A program made the position numbers and the translations under genes. Shown piece after piece: positions 23,731-33,247 of a stretch of DNA of 64,000 nt (position 1 is its first letter; every line of letters begins with the position of its first letter). The notes below the pieces were generated by a model that worked only from the letters and a program-made list of their open reading frames with translations, was not told the DNA's origin and did not search any database. Source of the stretch: Laburnicola sp. R22_1 (taxonomy: Eukaryota > Ascomycota > Dothideomycetes > Pleosporales > Didymosphaeriaceae); assembly GCA_014281115.1 (NCBI GenBank), contig JACONQ010000014.1, positions 1,612,001 to 1,676,000 on the forward strand, read 5' to 3'.

Positions 23731-24822
23731 ATGAGCTCTTTTGGTGTAGAAATTTCAGGAAATCGTCGCCGCAATGCCGAATTATCTGTCCAGCAACGGG
23801 ATTTAATTATCGCGAAGTGTGAGGCGGGCGCGTTATTGCGGGAGTTGGCTGAGGAGTTTAACTGTACGCGTCGCTGCATCAACAAAACACTTTAGAGATA
23901 TGGATAACACCACAATCAATCGCGGCCTCGATTAGGGTGTCCCCAGGCGCTTAATACACATGACAAGCGTGTACTCTATCGAGAGGCACGAAAAAACCCG
24001 AGGATTGAATACCCAGCCCTCCTCTGCGAGGCCTCCCTCCGCCGCATCTCTCGAACGACTGCATATCGCGCATTGAAGGCAGAGAGCCTGACCAACTTCC
24101 GGGCAGCGCGGAAGCCCAAGATCACTTGCGCGGTGGCCCAGGAGAGGCGTTAATTCGAACGGGAATATCGCAATTGGGATTGGCGCGGACAGCCCTTCCG
24201 GTTCTCAGATGAGTGCTCTATTCAAAGACGCTCCGGCGGCACATCTACATGGGTTTTTCGCCTCCCACACGAGAAATGGAGACATGAGATGATCGAGGAG
24301 ACAGTTATATCAAGATCTCGCGCGGCAATGGTGTGGGCGAGTATCTGGCTTGATCGGAGAGGGCGGGTTCGGCGGAGTCCCTTAGTGATCATGCCCAGGG
24401 ACCCAGCAGCTCGTCGCAAAGGATACAGCGCATGGAGTTATATTGAAGCTCTACGCGAAGGACTCCTCTGTAATTATCACGCAGGAGATATCTATATGCA
24501 CGACAACGCGCCCATCCACAGGGCGCGACAGTCGCTCGATTTTTTGGCGGAACACGGCATACAACCGATCGAGTGGCCGCGTTATTCCCCCGACATCAAC
24601 CCCATCGAACATCTCTGATGGTCCCTTAAGAGAGAACTCCATAAGCGTTACCCCAATATGGGCGACCTTAGCGACGGCGACAAGGACTTTGAGACCTTCT
24701 GCGCGGCGTTGAAAGATTGCTGGCGTAGGATCCCTGATTCGCTGATTCGCAAGCTTATACTTAGTATGCCGCGCCGCCTACTTGCTCTCCGGCGTGCGCG
24801 CGGGTATCAAACAAAATATTGA
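23731..24822 (+). pseudogene. Tc1/mariner transposase with four nonsense mutations
   Basis: A single frame of 364 codons from ATG 23731 to TGA 24822 carries internal stops at codons 55 (TAG), 59 (TAA), 141 (TAA) and 296 (TGA). All fit single C-to-T changes in Gln/Arg codons or a G-to-A change in a Trp codon. The N-terminal part has the helix-turn-helix pattern (ELSVQQRDLI, LRELAEEFNCTRRCIN). The catalytic triad is intact: Asp codon 160 (FSDECS), Asp codon 258 (HDNAP) and Glu codon 293 (NPIE), with 34 residues between the last two, the DD34E spacing of Tc1. The fourth stop falls three codons after the Glu, where a Trp is conserved. No indels, so decay was by point mutation only, as in RIP. Confidence 0.92.
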
Positions 24823-24932
24823 TCAAATAATTATCTCTATATCAATTATCAACTCTCCGGGAGCGATATTGGGGGTGCCGGAGCGCTCTGCGCGACGGGG
24901 TGGTGATGATGGCGGACCTCGCTTACCCCTGC

Positions 24933-24959
24933 GGGGAACAGACTTTTGGCTTAGTACTG
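24933..24959 (-). repeat. Right terminal inverted repeat of mariner element
   Basis: 27 bp; its reverse complement begins CAGTACTAAGCC. See the left copy at 23639. Confidence 0.93.
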
Positions 24960-25324
24960 TACCAGTGATTCTCCCAAAGTAAAAGACGTCTTCAGGAATT
25001 AAAAGTTCGGCCTGTTCTTTTAATTTGTTTGTCGCAGCAACATCATTCTACTCTGTCAACCACTAACAGCATGCGAGCCTTATGGCGAAGTATGTCGCTA
25101 TTCACTTATAACCTGTCTACCCAAAAGTTACAACCAGCTTGTGCTGCGTGCGAATTCATATACAGGTGTATCTTAGGGCGAATTTACTCATTCGACTTGT
25201 CAGTTACACTAGGTTCCTACACCAACTCAATACCTTAGGTAGAACGAGTGGCGATTCCGAGCTTACGATATCCCAGAATGAGATTGGAACGGTCAATTCC
25301 TTTTCTAACACTGCTCAGACTATA
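24960..25324. other. Spacer between two mobile elements
   Basis: About 365 bases of moderate composition; short frames only. Confidence 0.4.
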
Positions 25325-25814
25325 GCGTGTTTGGTTCGATTTCAGAAGAGGCGTTAGTTTTGTTAGGTAATCGCTAAGTAAGCCGCTAAGCGTATAGGGG
25401 GTATTTTAATAGCGTCTTAGTAGACTAAGGTATATTTAAAAGTACTTATTTAGCTGCTAAAAAGTTACTTTTTAAATATAACTTTATTTAACTACTTACC
25501 TTATTACTACTAGTAATAACTTTTAAAGCTAAAAAAGTTATTATATAATATTTTAACGCTTACCTATATAGTACTAAAGGCCCTAGGGCTTTTTTTATAA
25601 ACTAAAGCCTCTAAGTTGCCTAAAAGGTTAACTATTAGTTTAAGCTAAAGCTAATAAAAATATAAAATTAGCTAAAATTTAATTTAATTTAATATTACTA
25701 GTTATTTTAAAACTAATATTAAAAAACTAAATATAGCATTAGTTATATACTTAGTTTGCTTAGTTATTAATTTAATAGTTAATCTAACACCTAAACTAAC
25801 AGAACTAAACACGC
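25325..25814. mobile_element. Very AT-rich 490-bp element with inverted ends (RIP-decayed, MITE-like)
   Basis: The block begins GCGTGTTTGGTTC (25325-25337) and ends with its inverted counterpart (25802-25814), 12 of 13 matching with one G/A transition. Similarity continues imperfectly to an inverted AGGCGTTAG/AGGTGTTAG pair (to about 25357 and from 25784), giving ends of about 31-33 bp. The interior is extremely A+T rich, poor in CA/TG dinucleotides and without any frame, as expected from heavy RIP. It looks like a short non-autonomous DNA transposon, but no clean target-site duplication could be fixed and the superfamily is unknown. Confidence 0.6.
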
Positions 25815-26400
25815 CCTATTTTGTTAGCTATTAGAATAGCAATTATCCGCATACTCTACGTTTGCCTATTTTATACCTACCTAAGGTAGCATCCACCTAT
25901 TTTGCAAGCAGACAAAGGCCTCCACTCCTAGCGTAAGGGTTGTAATTAGTAGGTAGTAACATTAGTAAGACCCTAATAGTTAGAGTCCTCTCTCTCTCTA
26001 AATAAACAAGTCTATTTTATTGTCTAGGAGACTAAGGAAGGCATAAATTAGGTAGAAATTAAGCCGCAATACAAAGTTTCGAGCGCATCTAGTCTTTACA
26101 TTTACTTATTCTTGAGTGATACATAGTAATTATTGTTGTTCCCTAGTACTATCTATTCGCGCAGACGTTGAGGGTACGCAGCTGTTAGCGGCTGGTTTAT
26201 GGCCCAACTTGTCACACACTAGTGACGCAGTGCCTCAGCCGACTGCGCCCGACTATGACTCATGTCGTTTGCTACTTGGTATCTACCATCGCGTAGTATG
26301 AAAACGTTAAGCATCCTGCGCATTTTCTTACCGTATATCCTCCACATATATAAAACTCAAATCTGAAAAAATTTCATCGTCAGACGTCAAAAATGTGCAA
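25815..26400. other. AT-rich flank upstream of the tRNA gene
   Basis: Composition returns gradually to normal after about 26100. No gene seen. Confidence 0.4.
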
Positions 26401-26484
26401 GGCCGGCTGGCGCAATGGATAGCGCGTGGCCCTCCTACATCATGGGTTAGGCCAAGGTTGCAGGTTCGAGTCCTGCGTCGGTCG
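26401..26484 (+). tRNA. tRNA-Arg (anticodon CCT) with 11-nt intron
   Basis: Folds into a full cloverleaf: acceptor stem GGCCGGC/GTCGGTC (two G-U pairs), D stem GCGC/GCGC, anticodon stem TGGCC/GGCCA, T arm GCAGG-TTCGAGT-CCTGC, discriminator G. The anticodon loop is CT-CCT-A, interrupted after position 37 by the intron CATCATGGGTT, then A; without it the tRNA is 73 nt. CCT reads the Arg codon AGG. Internal promoter boxes are present (A box TGGCGCAATGG, B box GGTTCGAGTCC), and a T5 run follows within a few bases. Confidence 0.95.
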
Positions 26485-26921
26485 TGTTTTTGCTCGTCAT
26501 TTGGTCCTTTTTTTTTTGGCTTCAAAAACAGGTTCTACTTCGCACATACAGGTAAAGGAATTGAGGCAAGAATGCGCAACAAAAGGATCTGAAAATTATG
26601 AAATTCGCATATCAATTGACAGAGTTACGGTATTTGAATATACACGTCTTTTTTACGCCTTGCCTGACTTAATTTGAATCTCCCTGGAACTCTTTACCCC
26701 TATTAAAAACCGTACAGGATACATAGATAAATAGCTTTACTGAGTCTACCCTAGGGCAGAATTATATGGCACGAGTACACTGGTTGAGCGTGTCTAAAGG
26801 GCCCCTACCACCTCCATATCACTGCCGTGTGTGCAGACATCGAAACGATATTTTTTTATTCGTTTTCAATGGGCTATTCTCACCTAGAGGATCAAAATGA
26901 TATAAATTCTAATTAATACAG
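26485..26921. other. No gene seen
   Basis: Apart from the T runs just after the tRNA, nothing recognisable. The last bases (TTAATACAG) look like an intron 3' end leading into the next fragment. Confidence 0.35.
26487..26491 (+). terminator. RNA polymerase III terminator of tRNA-Arg
   Basis: First run of five T after the tRNA; a longer T run (about ten) follows near 26508-26517 as a backup. Confidence 0.75.
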
Positions 26922-27151
26922 ACCCTCTCCAAGCCCGTAAGGACAACAGCTATGGTATTGGCGGCTTCAGCGACCAGCTTCGATCGCGCACAGATCACAC
27001 CGAGAAATTCTCCTTCGCATTCGCCGAGTTACCGGAGGCGATCAACAGTCCACATAGTGCGCGGAAGGACCCGGATCAACTGATTGAGGCTGGTTATTTG
27101 CAACCGTCTCGGAAGAAGAGTGAGGAGTTGGGGGAGCTAGTCGGATGTTGA
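26922..27151 (+). pseudogene. Orphan 3' exon of an unknown gene
   Basis: After an acceptor-like TTAATACAG, one frame reads about 75 hydrophilic residues with coding character (containing DNSYGIGGF and FSFAFAELPEA) to TGA at 27149-27151. No upstream exon with a matching frame or start was found, since the sequence before it is AT-rich island. It is probably the surviving end of a gene lost to transposon activity. No family recognised. Confidence 0.35.
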
Positions 27152-27396
27152 TGACAAGAGAGTGAGAAGGTGGACGGAGGAAAGGAGGACCCCGCGCTTT
27201 GCGAGCCGTTTGTCGAGATAGGAGCGTGACTTTCCGACCAACACTTGTAGAAACACATTCGCTTGACTGGAGTGCTCTCAGACCATCAAACTTGTGGTTG
27301 GATGAAGAGCATGCTGATCATGTCAGTATTCCCATGCAGAAAGATCAAAGCTAACGTACCGTACACTCCAAAAACACACACTATCACCGCCTTGCA

Positions 27397-28050
27397 TTAA
27401 TCCAGAATCTCATCCGAGGGCTCGATGAGCAATGTAAGTTTGCCCGCACCGCTCGGCCCCCATGACCACTCCCTCCGCATGCTTGTGAACGTGTCACCCC
27501 AGCCCGGTCCATTACACACGCGTAGCACACAGCGATCGCGAGGGAGAGTCTGATGGGCAACTTGCACGGCAAAAGCCATCATCTCCCAGATATTGTGCCA
27601 GAAATCTGGCACTTTGTTTTTGGGAAAGGAGCGCATCCGCTTGTGGCAATCCTCTACAGCGGGGCTGAACTTCATGACTGCCGTGCGAACGTCGAGCGTT
27701 TCGTCCGAAGGAAGCGTTGCTGCCCACCTATATACTTCTTGAATGGATCTGATGATGAGGGCTAGCAGCGCACAGCCGAAGAAGTCGCGGCTCTTGATAT
27801 AGATCCCCGGACGGGCCGCAAGAATTATGTCGTCCATCTTCTTCTTTGCGAGATGCTCAGCTTCGTTCTTGATGAGGTGGCAGGTACGGAGGATGGCCGT
27901 CGGTAGAGTATGTCGGAGGGTCGCAAGCACGACTCCTTCGGGGCGCGAATACGCGGTGTAGCGTTGGATCTGAGGTGTCAGGTATTGCTCGTAGATCATA
28001 AGGCGCAATTCTTTTGGCAGGTCGAGAAGCGGGAATGGCTGCGAAGACAT
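27397..28050 (-). CDS. F-box-like unknown protein
   Basis: Single exon of 217 residues. Near the start it has LLDLPKELRLMIYEQYL, the LPxELRxxIY pattern of the many fungal proteins with a degenerate N-terminal F-box-like helix pair. Of what follows, only two Trp-containing helices in the middle stand out. No signal peptide or membrane segment. If the motif works as an F-box the protein could bind Skp1, but the pattern is also common in proteins with no known ligase role, so function is left open. The first ATG is used and in-frame upstream sequence is not coding-like. Confidence 0.65.
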   Translation of the reverse strand: MSSQPFPLLDLPKELRLMIYEQYLTPQIQRYTAYSRPEGVVLATLRHTLPTAILRTCHLIKNEAEHLAKKKMDDIILAARPGIYIKSRDFFGCALLALIIRSIQEVYRWAATLPSDETLDVRTAVMKFSPAVEDCHKRMRSFPKNKVPDFWHNIWEMMAFAVQVAHQTLPRDRCVLRVCNGPGWGDTFTSMRREWSWGPSGAGKLTLLIEPSDEILD

Positions 28051-29107
28051 GGTGTGGCGGAGGTATGTTGGGTTGATTGAGCTGCGGGGTGTACAGTTAC
28101 CTATGTATTGGGGTTGATTTTGCAGTGTGGGACACGGACGCGTTTGTGTCGCATCGCGTGCACCTTCCTCGTCACTCTGCCATGACGCACCAGTCCTGCC
28201 AGTCTAACAGCATGACAAAGCGCGGTATGTCGATAATCACTGCCCAGCGCTTGACAGAGGCACATCAAGAGAGCAAATGATGGCAAACCTTTCGGCACAG
28301 AATGCTTCCAAGAACACATTTAATGTCGTCATGACGACGCTTCTGCTGTAGAATGCGTCCATTCCAAGGTGTGGCCGTTGTTGGCGAGCTGATTGGTTCA
28401 TCGCAATGGCCAAGAAGGTGAAGCCGTAGATGCTGTATAGCTCAGATAGAAGAGAAGAGGTTCTACCAGCAACTTGACATTTGAGATGAAAGGACGCGGA
28501 GGAAATGGGGTGCGTGGTAAGCTGTGACGTCGCCCTCGGCCGGGTGCACTCGACGTGCCGATAAATCCGTCATCTATTGTGTACCAACTCGGAGTGAACA
28601 AGAGGCCCCATTTCACATGGATCCTGTTCGAGTGCTAGCTGGTAGCTGGGCCCGTTACTAGGTAGGAGGGGATTGCCGCCATGGTCCTGGCCTGGAATAG
28701 AGAAGAGGGGCGGCCGCGCAGTCGCATTCACCGGTCCGATTTTCGTGGACCGCCACGATGAGTGAGTTTCCGCTCTTAAGTCCACATGTCCGTCACCATG
28801 CCCGCTCCTTTCGCCGTTCGCATTCGGCACACCAACCATACGCCAGCCTCCCTATCCGATCCTATATAACCGCCCAGTGCTCAGCAGTAGAGGTGCCCGG
28901 GACTGCTCCTGGCATCTCGCTGCAACCATCACCACCGCCACCCTGACCGTCTCAACCTATTCCCCGCTGCATCTGCTGCGGTACTACCTGCATACCCGCC
29001 CGAGCGCACGCAGCGCGCTCACCAAAACAGTCGGCTTTGGAGGCGCAGCGTGGATCTCGCTGAGGTTGTCGACGCCCGTCAAGATCGACGCGCGCGAACA
29101 GTCGACC
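28051..29107. other. Intergenic between divergent genes
   Basis: Contains the promoters of the flanking genes and a TATA-like site at 28863. From 28877 the frame of the next gene is open without an ATG; it is more likely 5' leader than coding. Confidence 0.45.
28863..28869 (+). promoter_or_regulatory. TATA-like element
   Basis: TATATAA about 245 bases upstream of the ATG of the alpha/beta hydrolase gene. Judged on sequence only. Confidence 0.3.
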
Positions 29108-30751
29108 ATGGCGGCGCCCCAAGACGACGGCGAGGAGACGAGGGGAAGGACGCAGCAGTCCCCGCTGGCTTCGCAGAGGGCCAAGGAGCAGGGTCAGTCG
29201 CAGCCCGGAAGGTTTGCGCAGTGGTTTCCCTTGGGCGCAAAGGAGGGCTTCAGTCAATGGGCGAGTAGCTGCCACTCCGCATGCAAAACCACAACTAACA
29301 GCCTACAGTGGGCAGGCACGTCGCCCATGGCCACCGAGCACCGCGTTTTCTCCTTCATCCCCCACCTCCAGAAGCCGCCGACACAGACGCAGTCGGGCTC
29401 CGCGCCCGTGTCTACCGCGCCCTCCGCCGCAGATCTGACCGCTCCGCCCAAAGTCGCCGAAGCCCATACTACGACATCGGCCCTGACTGACCCTTACGGG
29501 CCGCGACAATGGAACTCGGAGATGGTAGAGCTGAGTGGCAAGGGTCGCGCGTTGAACGAGTTCTCGGTGCAGCGCATGGGCGAAGAGGTGGAACATAACC
29601 TGGTCATGCTACACGGCTACGGCGCCGGCCTGGGCTTTTTCTACCGCAACTTCGAAGCGTTATCACGAACAGAGGGCTGGAAAGTCTACGCGCTAGATCT
29701 GCTGGGCATGGGTCGGAGCAGTCGACCTGCATTCAGGATCCATGCCAAGGACAGGCAGGGCAAGATCACAGAGGCTGAAAACTGGTTTATTGATGCTCTA
29801 GAAGAATGGCGCATAAAACGCGGACTGGAACGCTTCACGCTGCTAGGCCACAGCTTGGGCGGCTATCTGGCTGTCGCCTATGCGCTCAAGTACCCTGGCC
29901 GTCTAAACAAACTCATTCTCGCTTCGCCCGTTGGAATCCCCGAAGACCCGTACGCGGTCAATGAAGATATGCCCGATCCGCAAGACTCGACAATGGCCAA
30001 CGAGTTCACCCAGGACGCTGCAACGACAACTGCAGACAACAACAACTTCATGAAGCAGCGCAATGGCGCCAAGGACACGACAGACAAGCAAAAAGAGCCG
30101 CCGCGAAGGCGCCTACCAGGCTGGGTTACCTATCTCTGGGAAGCTAATGTCATTTCTCCATTTTCGCTGGTTCGGTGGAGTGGACCGCTTGGCCCTCGTC
30201 TGGTGTCGGGTTGGAGCACCCGTCGATTCTCAAGCCTGCCCGAGGAGGAAGCACAGGCATTGCACGACTACAGTTACTCCATCTTCCGCCAGCGGGGAAG
30301 CTCGGAATATGCACTTTCATATCTTCTTGCTCCCGGCGCCTTTGCTCGAAGCCCGCTGATTCGAAGGATTCAGGGTGTAGGGCGACAGTGGATCCAGGCG
30401 CACGATGGAGCATTGGTGGATAGCGATACACAGCCGGAAGCGACAGCCCCCTCCAAGTCTCTCCCACGAGAAGGGCAGCGCGAGAACGGGATTCCGATCG
30501 TCTTCATGTACGGCGAGGTGGACTGGATGGACGTCGCAGGCGGCTTCGCGTCCGAAGAGAAGATCAAGCAAGAGCGCATGCGCATACTGGAGAAGGCTAC
30601 GACAGAAGAGCGCAGCAAGGACAACGGAGAAGCTAAAGTTGTCATAATAAACAAGGCGGGTCATCACGTGTATCTCGATGGCTGGGAGCAGTTCAATCGG
30701 GTCATGCTGGAGGAGATGGCCGATGTGAAGCGGAGGGAGGCGCGGCGGTAA
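29108..30751 (+). CDS. Alpha/beta hydrolase of the ABHD4/5-Cld1 family
   Basis: Probably a phospholipid or lysophospholipid acyl hydrolase; yeast Cld1 removes acyl chains from cardiolipin in mitochondria. From ATG 29108 the frame gives 547 residues. The core shows the oxyanion region HGYGAGLGFFYRNF, the nucleophile elbow GHSLGGY, and near the C-terminus GHHVYLD, the HxxxxD box typical of this subfamily. A Ser/Thr/Asn-rich insert separates the halves, and FMYGEVDWMD carries the likely acid. Upstream of the core, residues decoded by 29261-29308 look foreign to the family and have intron-like borders (see findings); removing them would give 531 residues. The upstream open frame lacks an ATG, so 29108 is preferred as the start. 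Confidence 0.82.
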   Translation: MAAPQDDGEETRGRTQQSPLASQRAKEQGQSQPGRFAQWFPLGAKEGFSQWASSCHSACKTTTNSLQWAGTSPMATEHRVFSFIPHLQKPPTQTQSGSAPVSTAPSAADLTAPPKVAEAHTTTSALTDPYGPRQWNSEMVELSGKGRALNEFSVQRMGEEVEHNLVMLHGYGAGLGFFYRNFEALSRTEGWKVYALDLLGMGRSSRPAFRIHAKDRQGKITEAENWFIDALEEWRIKRGLERFTLLGHSLGGYLAVAYALKYPGRLNKLILASPVGIPEDPYAVNEDMPDPQDSTMANEFTQDAATTTADNNNFMKQRNGAKDTTDKQKEPPRRRLPGWVTYLWEANVISPFSLVRWSGPLGPRLVSGWSTRRFSSLPEEEAQALHDYSYSIFRQRGSSEYALSYLLAPGAFARSPLIRRIQGVGRQWIQAHDGALVDSDTQPEATAPSKSLPREGQRENGIPIVFMYGEVDWMDVAGGFASEEKIKQERMRILEKATTEERSKDNGEAKVVIINKAGHHVYLDGWEQFNRVMLEEMADVKRREARR

Positions 30752-31462
30752 TGTACTCGGCGTAGCGTGGATTGATGAATGGCGTTCTGGGTTTGGGCAT
30801 CCTGAGTTGAGGGGTGTGCTGGATTGGATCGGGTTGGATGTACAGGCACATGCATTTGTTAGACTACGTAGGGCATAGGCACTCTCCTATTCTAGATTTC
30901 TGTTGGGTTGTGGTTCTCAGTGGGCCATGCCGCGCAACTACCTAGTTCGATGTTCCCCAGCGCTGTTCCAAGGTGACTGTATTATTGTATGCATGGGCAC
31001 AAAGTACAGCGGGAAAACCTCTTCCGTCGACGTAGGAATGCATGAGGCCAAAGAGACGCCGGGCGGTGAAGAATGCAGACGGGCACTTGCCCAAGCAGAG
31101 GTAGCGGGGCGCCTGTGCATGCCAGCAAACCCTTGCCGTTCACCGCACTTTGCGCGAGGCGTCGCGAGCATGATCATCACGCTCGTCCGAGCACCGCAAC
31201 ACCAAAGCCTCGAGTTGAAATCCCGCCGTGCCGCCGCCCCACATGCGTGCTACTGCCACGCACGCGTCCCTGTCGCTCTCTTTCTTTACTCCCTCGTTGC
31301 CGTTGTCTACGACGGCGCGGACGGCGCGCTCGGCGGCCCTGCCACCCCACCGACGACGCGATATTGCCCATCGCGCGAGCTGTCACATGCTTGCACCGAG
31401 AAGATAGCTAGCATCGAGCCGCTTTCCAACACAGACGCGCAGAGCGTCTAGCAGGAAGCATT
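30752..31462. other. Intergenic, nothing recognised
   Basis: 3' flank of the hydrolase gene and promoter of the Spo7 gene; the frames here have no family resemblance. Confidence 0.45.
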
Positions 31463-33028
31463 ATGGCTCTCCTAGCATCCGACCAAGCCCTCGACCGCAT
31501 CGTCAAAGGCGCCGTTCCGCCCAACCCATCGGTCCATGCCGCCGCGGCCTCGACCTTCGCGAACCCGCCGTCCACGCACGACAGCCACGACCGCCTCGCC
31601 TCCCTCAAGACACCACGCCCGCCATGCCCGCTTACGGACCCTACCTCGCTTCTGCCGTCCTCGCCGCCGCAGATCTACCTCAATCTCCTCATCCTCGAAG
31701 CGTCCCTGCGCAGCCAGTACCTGACGCTGCGCGCGCGGCGGCGCCAAAACTCCTTCGTGCTCACGCTGCTCGGCGTCTGGATTCTCTTCTTCTTCTACCT
31801 GCTATGGCTGCGGCCGCGGGAGGACGGCAAAGGCATAGGCGGCAGCAAATACTGGCTCGTGGACTCGTTCCAGAAAATGTGCTTCATCACGGGCGTCGTG
31901 ACGGCGCTGTTGTTCTGGGCCACGGGCCAATGGGAGCGCGGCGTGCGGTGGCCGCGGCGCTGGATCGGCGTTGCGAACCGCGGGCTGCGGGGGATGAATG
32001 CGAAGATTGTGGTTATACGGGGCAGTTGGTACGAGGAGGTGGCTGGGTGGCTTACGTTTATCATGCCGTTTAGCGGGGGGCTGTGGGGCGGGGAGACGGG
32101 CGGGAGTAGTTACCATTTCATCAATCTCAGCCAGGAGAAGAAGAATGAGCTTGCGGATGGGCGGCCGCGGCATAGGATTGTCGAGGATGGGAAGGAGTAT
32201 GCTGAGGAGGATATTGCGCCGGGTGGGGATCTGATCAAGTTGATACTGTTGCCCAAGCCGTTTACGCCGGATTTCAGGGAGGGCTGGGAGATTTACCGGG
32301 CCGAATATTGGGGGAGGGAAAACGAAAGGAGAGGCGAGTTGAGACGGAAAGTTCGAGCGAGACAGCGCGAGATTGCACGAGAGGAGGGCGGATGGCTGTG
32401 GTGGACTGGATGGAGAGGGTGGAAGCGAGCAAGGGGGATAGCAGGGCGCGGAAACGACGTCGAACGGAGCGGACACACGCATCATGCTCATCACCTTTCG
32501 GCGCCCGGTTTGGGCAAGGAAAGAAAGAGGAGACCCAGCACGCTCAGGGGAAGAGAGTACTCGTCCAACTCGCGCAGCTCCTCGAGAAGCACAACGCCTA
32601 CACCGGACGTCGACTCGGAACGCCTTAGCTTCAACGCGCGCGAGCGCAGATGGAGTAACAGCACGACGGGGAGCACCGCCTCTCTGCCTTCCTCTCGCTC
32701 TCGTACTAAGAAGCCATCTGTCAATCTGGGCTCGGGCCCCGCGTCTGCATCCGTAGCGCGCCAGCCTTCGTCCAGGTTGTCATCTGGCAGTAGACCAGCG
32801 ACACCGAACGACAGTATCCCGTGGCAGAGCAAGAGGGCGAGTACGCTGAGCACGACGGAAAGTGTGCAGGACTACGAGGGCGAGGGCAGCGGGTATGATG
32901 GGTCGGCGCAGAGGAGGGGCAGTAATGTCGGGAGTATGGGACCGCCGTCGCGGGCGCAGGCTGTGAGGGGAGGCAGTGGGGAACGGGGTGGTGGGGGGAA
33001 TGTGTTTCCGAATGCGCCGAGTGCGTGA
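31463..33028 (+). CDS. SPO7: Spo7-like regulatory subunit of the Nem1-Spo7 phosphatase
   Basis: Partner of the Nem1 phosphatase at the nuclear/ER membrane; the complex activates the phosphatidate phosphatase Pah1 and so links membrane growth to lipid storage. Single exon, 521 residues. The Spo7 domain starts near residue 70 (QIYLNLLILEASLRSQYLTL), followed by one membrane hairpin (LTLLGVWILFFFYLLW, then ITGVVTALLFWATGQW) and the conserved cytosolic block VRWPRRWIGVANRGLR with KIVVIRG. After about residue 300 comes a long Ser/Arg/Pro-rich, probably disordered tail, common in filamentous fungi and absent from the shorter yeast protein. Its phosphorylation is likely but not shown. Confidence 0.88.
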   Translation: MALLASDQALDRIVKGAVPPNPSVHAAAASTFANPPSTHDSHDRLASLKTPRPPCPLTDPTSLLPSSPPQIYLNLLILEASLRSQYLTLRARRRQNSFVLTLLGVWILFFFYLLWLRPREDGKGIGGSKYWLVDSFQKMCFITGVVTALLFWATGQWERGVRWPRRWIGVANRGLRGMNAKIVVIRGSWYEEVAGWLTFIMPFSGGLWGGETGGSSYHFINLSQEKKNELADGRPRHRIVEDGKEYAEEDIAPGGDLIKLILLPKPFTPDFREGWEIYRAEYWGRENERRGELRRKVRARQREIAREEGGWLWWTGWRGWKRARGIAGRGNDVERSGHTHHAHHLSAPGLGKERKRRPSTLRGREYSSNSRSSSRSTTPTPDVDSERLSFNARERRWSNSTTGSTASLPSSRSRTKKPSVNLGSGPASASVARQPSSRLSSGSRPATPNDSIPWQSKRASTLSTTESVQDYEGEGSGYDGSAQRRGSNVGSMGPPSRAQAVRGGSGERGGGGNVFPNAPSA

Positions 33029-33247
33029 TGTGCGGCGTGTTATGGAGATGTTGTACATTTGTCCTTTTCTTGTTGTTCTTCTTGTTCTTGTTGATTAGCT
33101 TTGATGATACCTTGTGATTGTGTTTAGGAAGGGGGTTTAGTCACGCATCTGATGAGCATTATTATGGAAATGAAAATGGCATATATCACATCACTCATAT
33201 CATCATCGAACTCTTTATATACCACGTCTTCTTCATAACCTAACAAT

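Larger units (their letters stand above)
23639..24959 (+). mobile_element. Complete Tc1/mariner DNA transposon (inactive)
   Basis: A 1321-bp element flanked by TA on both sides (23637-23638 and 24960-24961), the target duplication expected for Tc1/mariner. Its ends are 27-bp terminal inverted repeats that begin CAGT and agree at 25 of 27 positions; both mismatches are transitions. Between them is one transposase frame on the plus strand with four stop codons and no frameshift. Length, TA target site, CAGT ends and the catalytic spacing of the transposase all agree with the family. The element could still be moved by a related transposase acting in trans, but cannot make its own. Confidence 0.93.

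Noticed and set aside
28877..29107. N-terminal extension of the alpha/beta hydrolase from a GTG
   Set aside because: No in-frame ATG; a TATA-like site just upstream suggests 5' leader sequence.
31472..32853. Long minus-strand frames opposite the Spo7 gene
   Set aside because: Shadows of the GC-rich, strongly codon-biased Spo7 frame; the plus strand encodes a recognisable domain.
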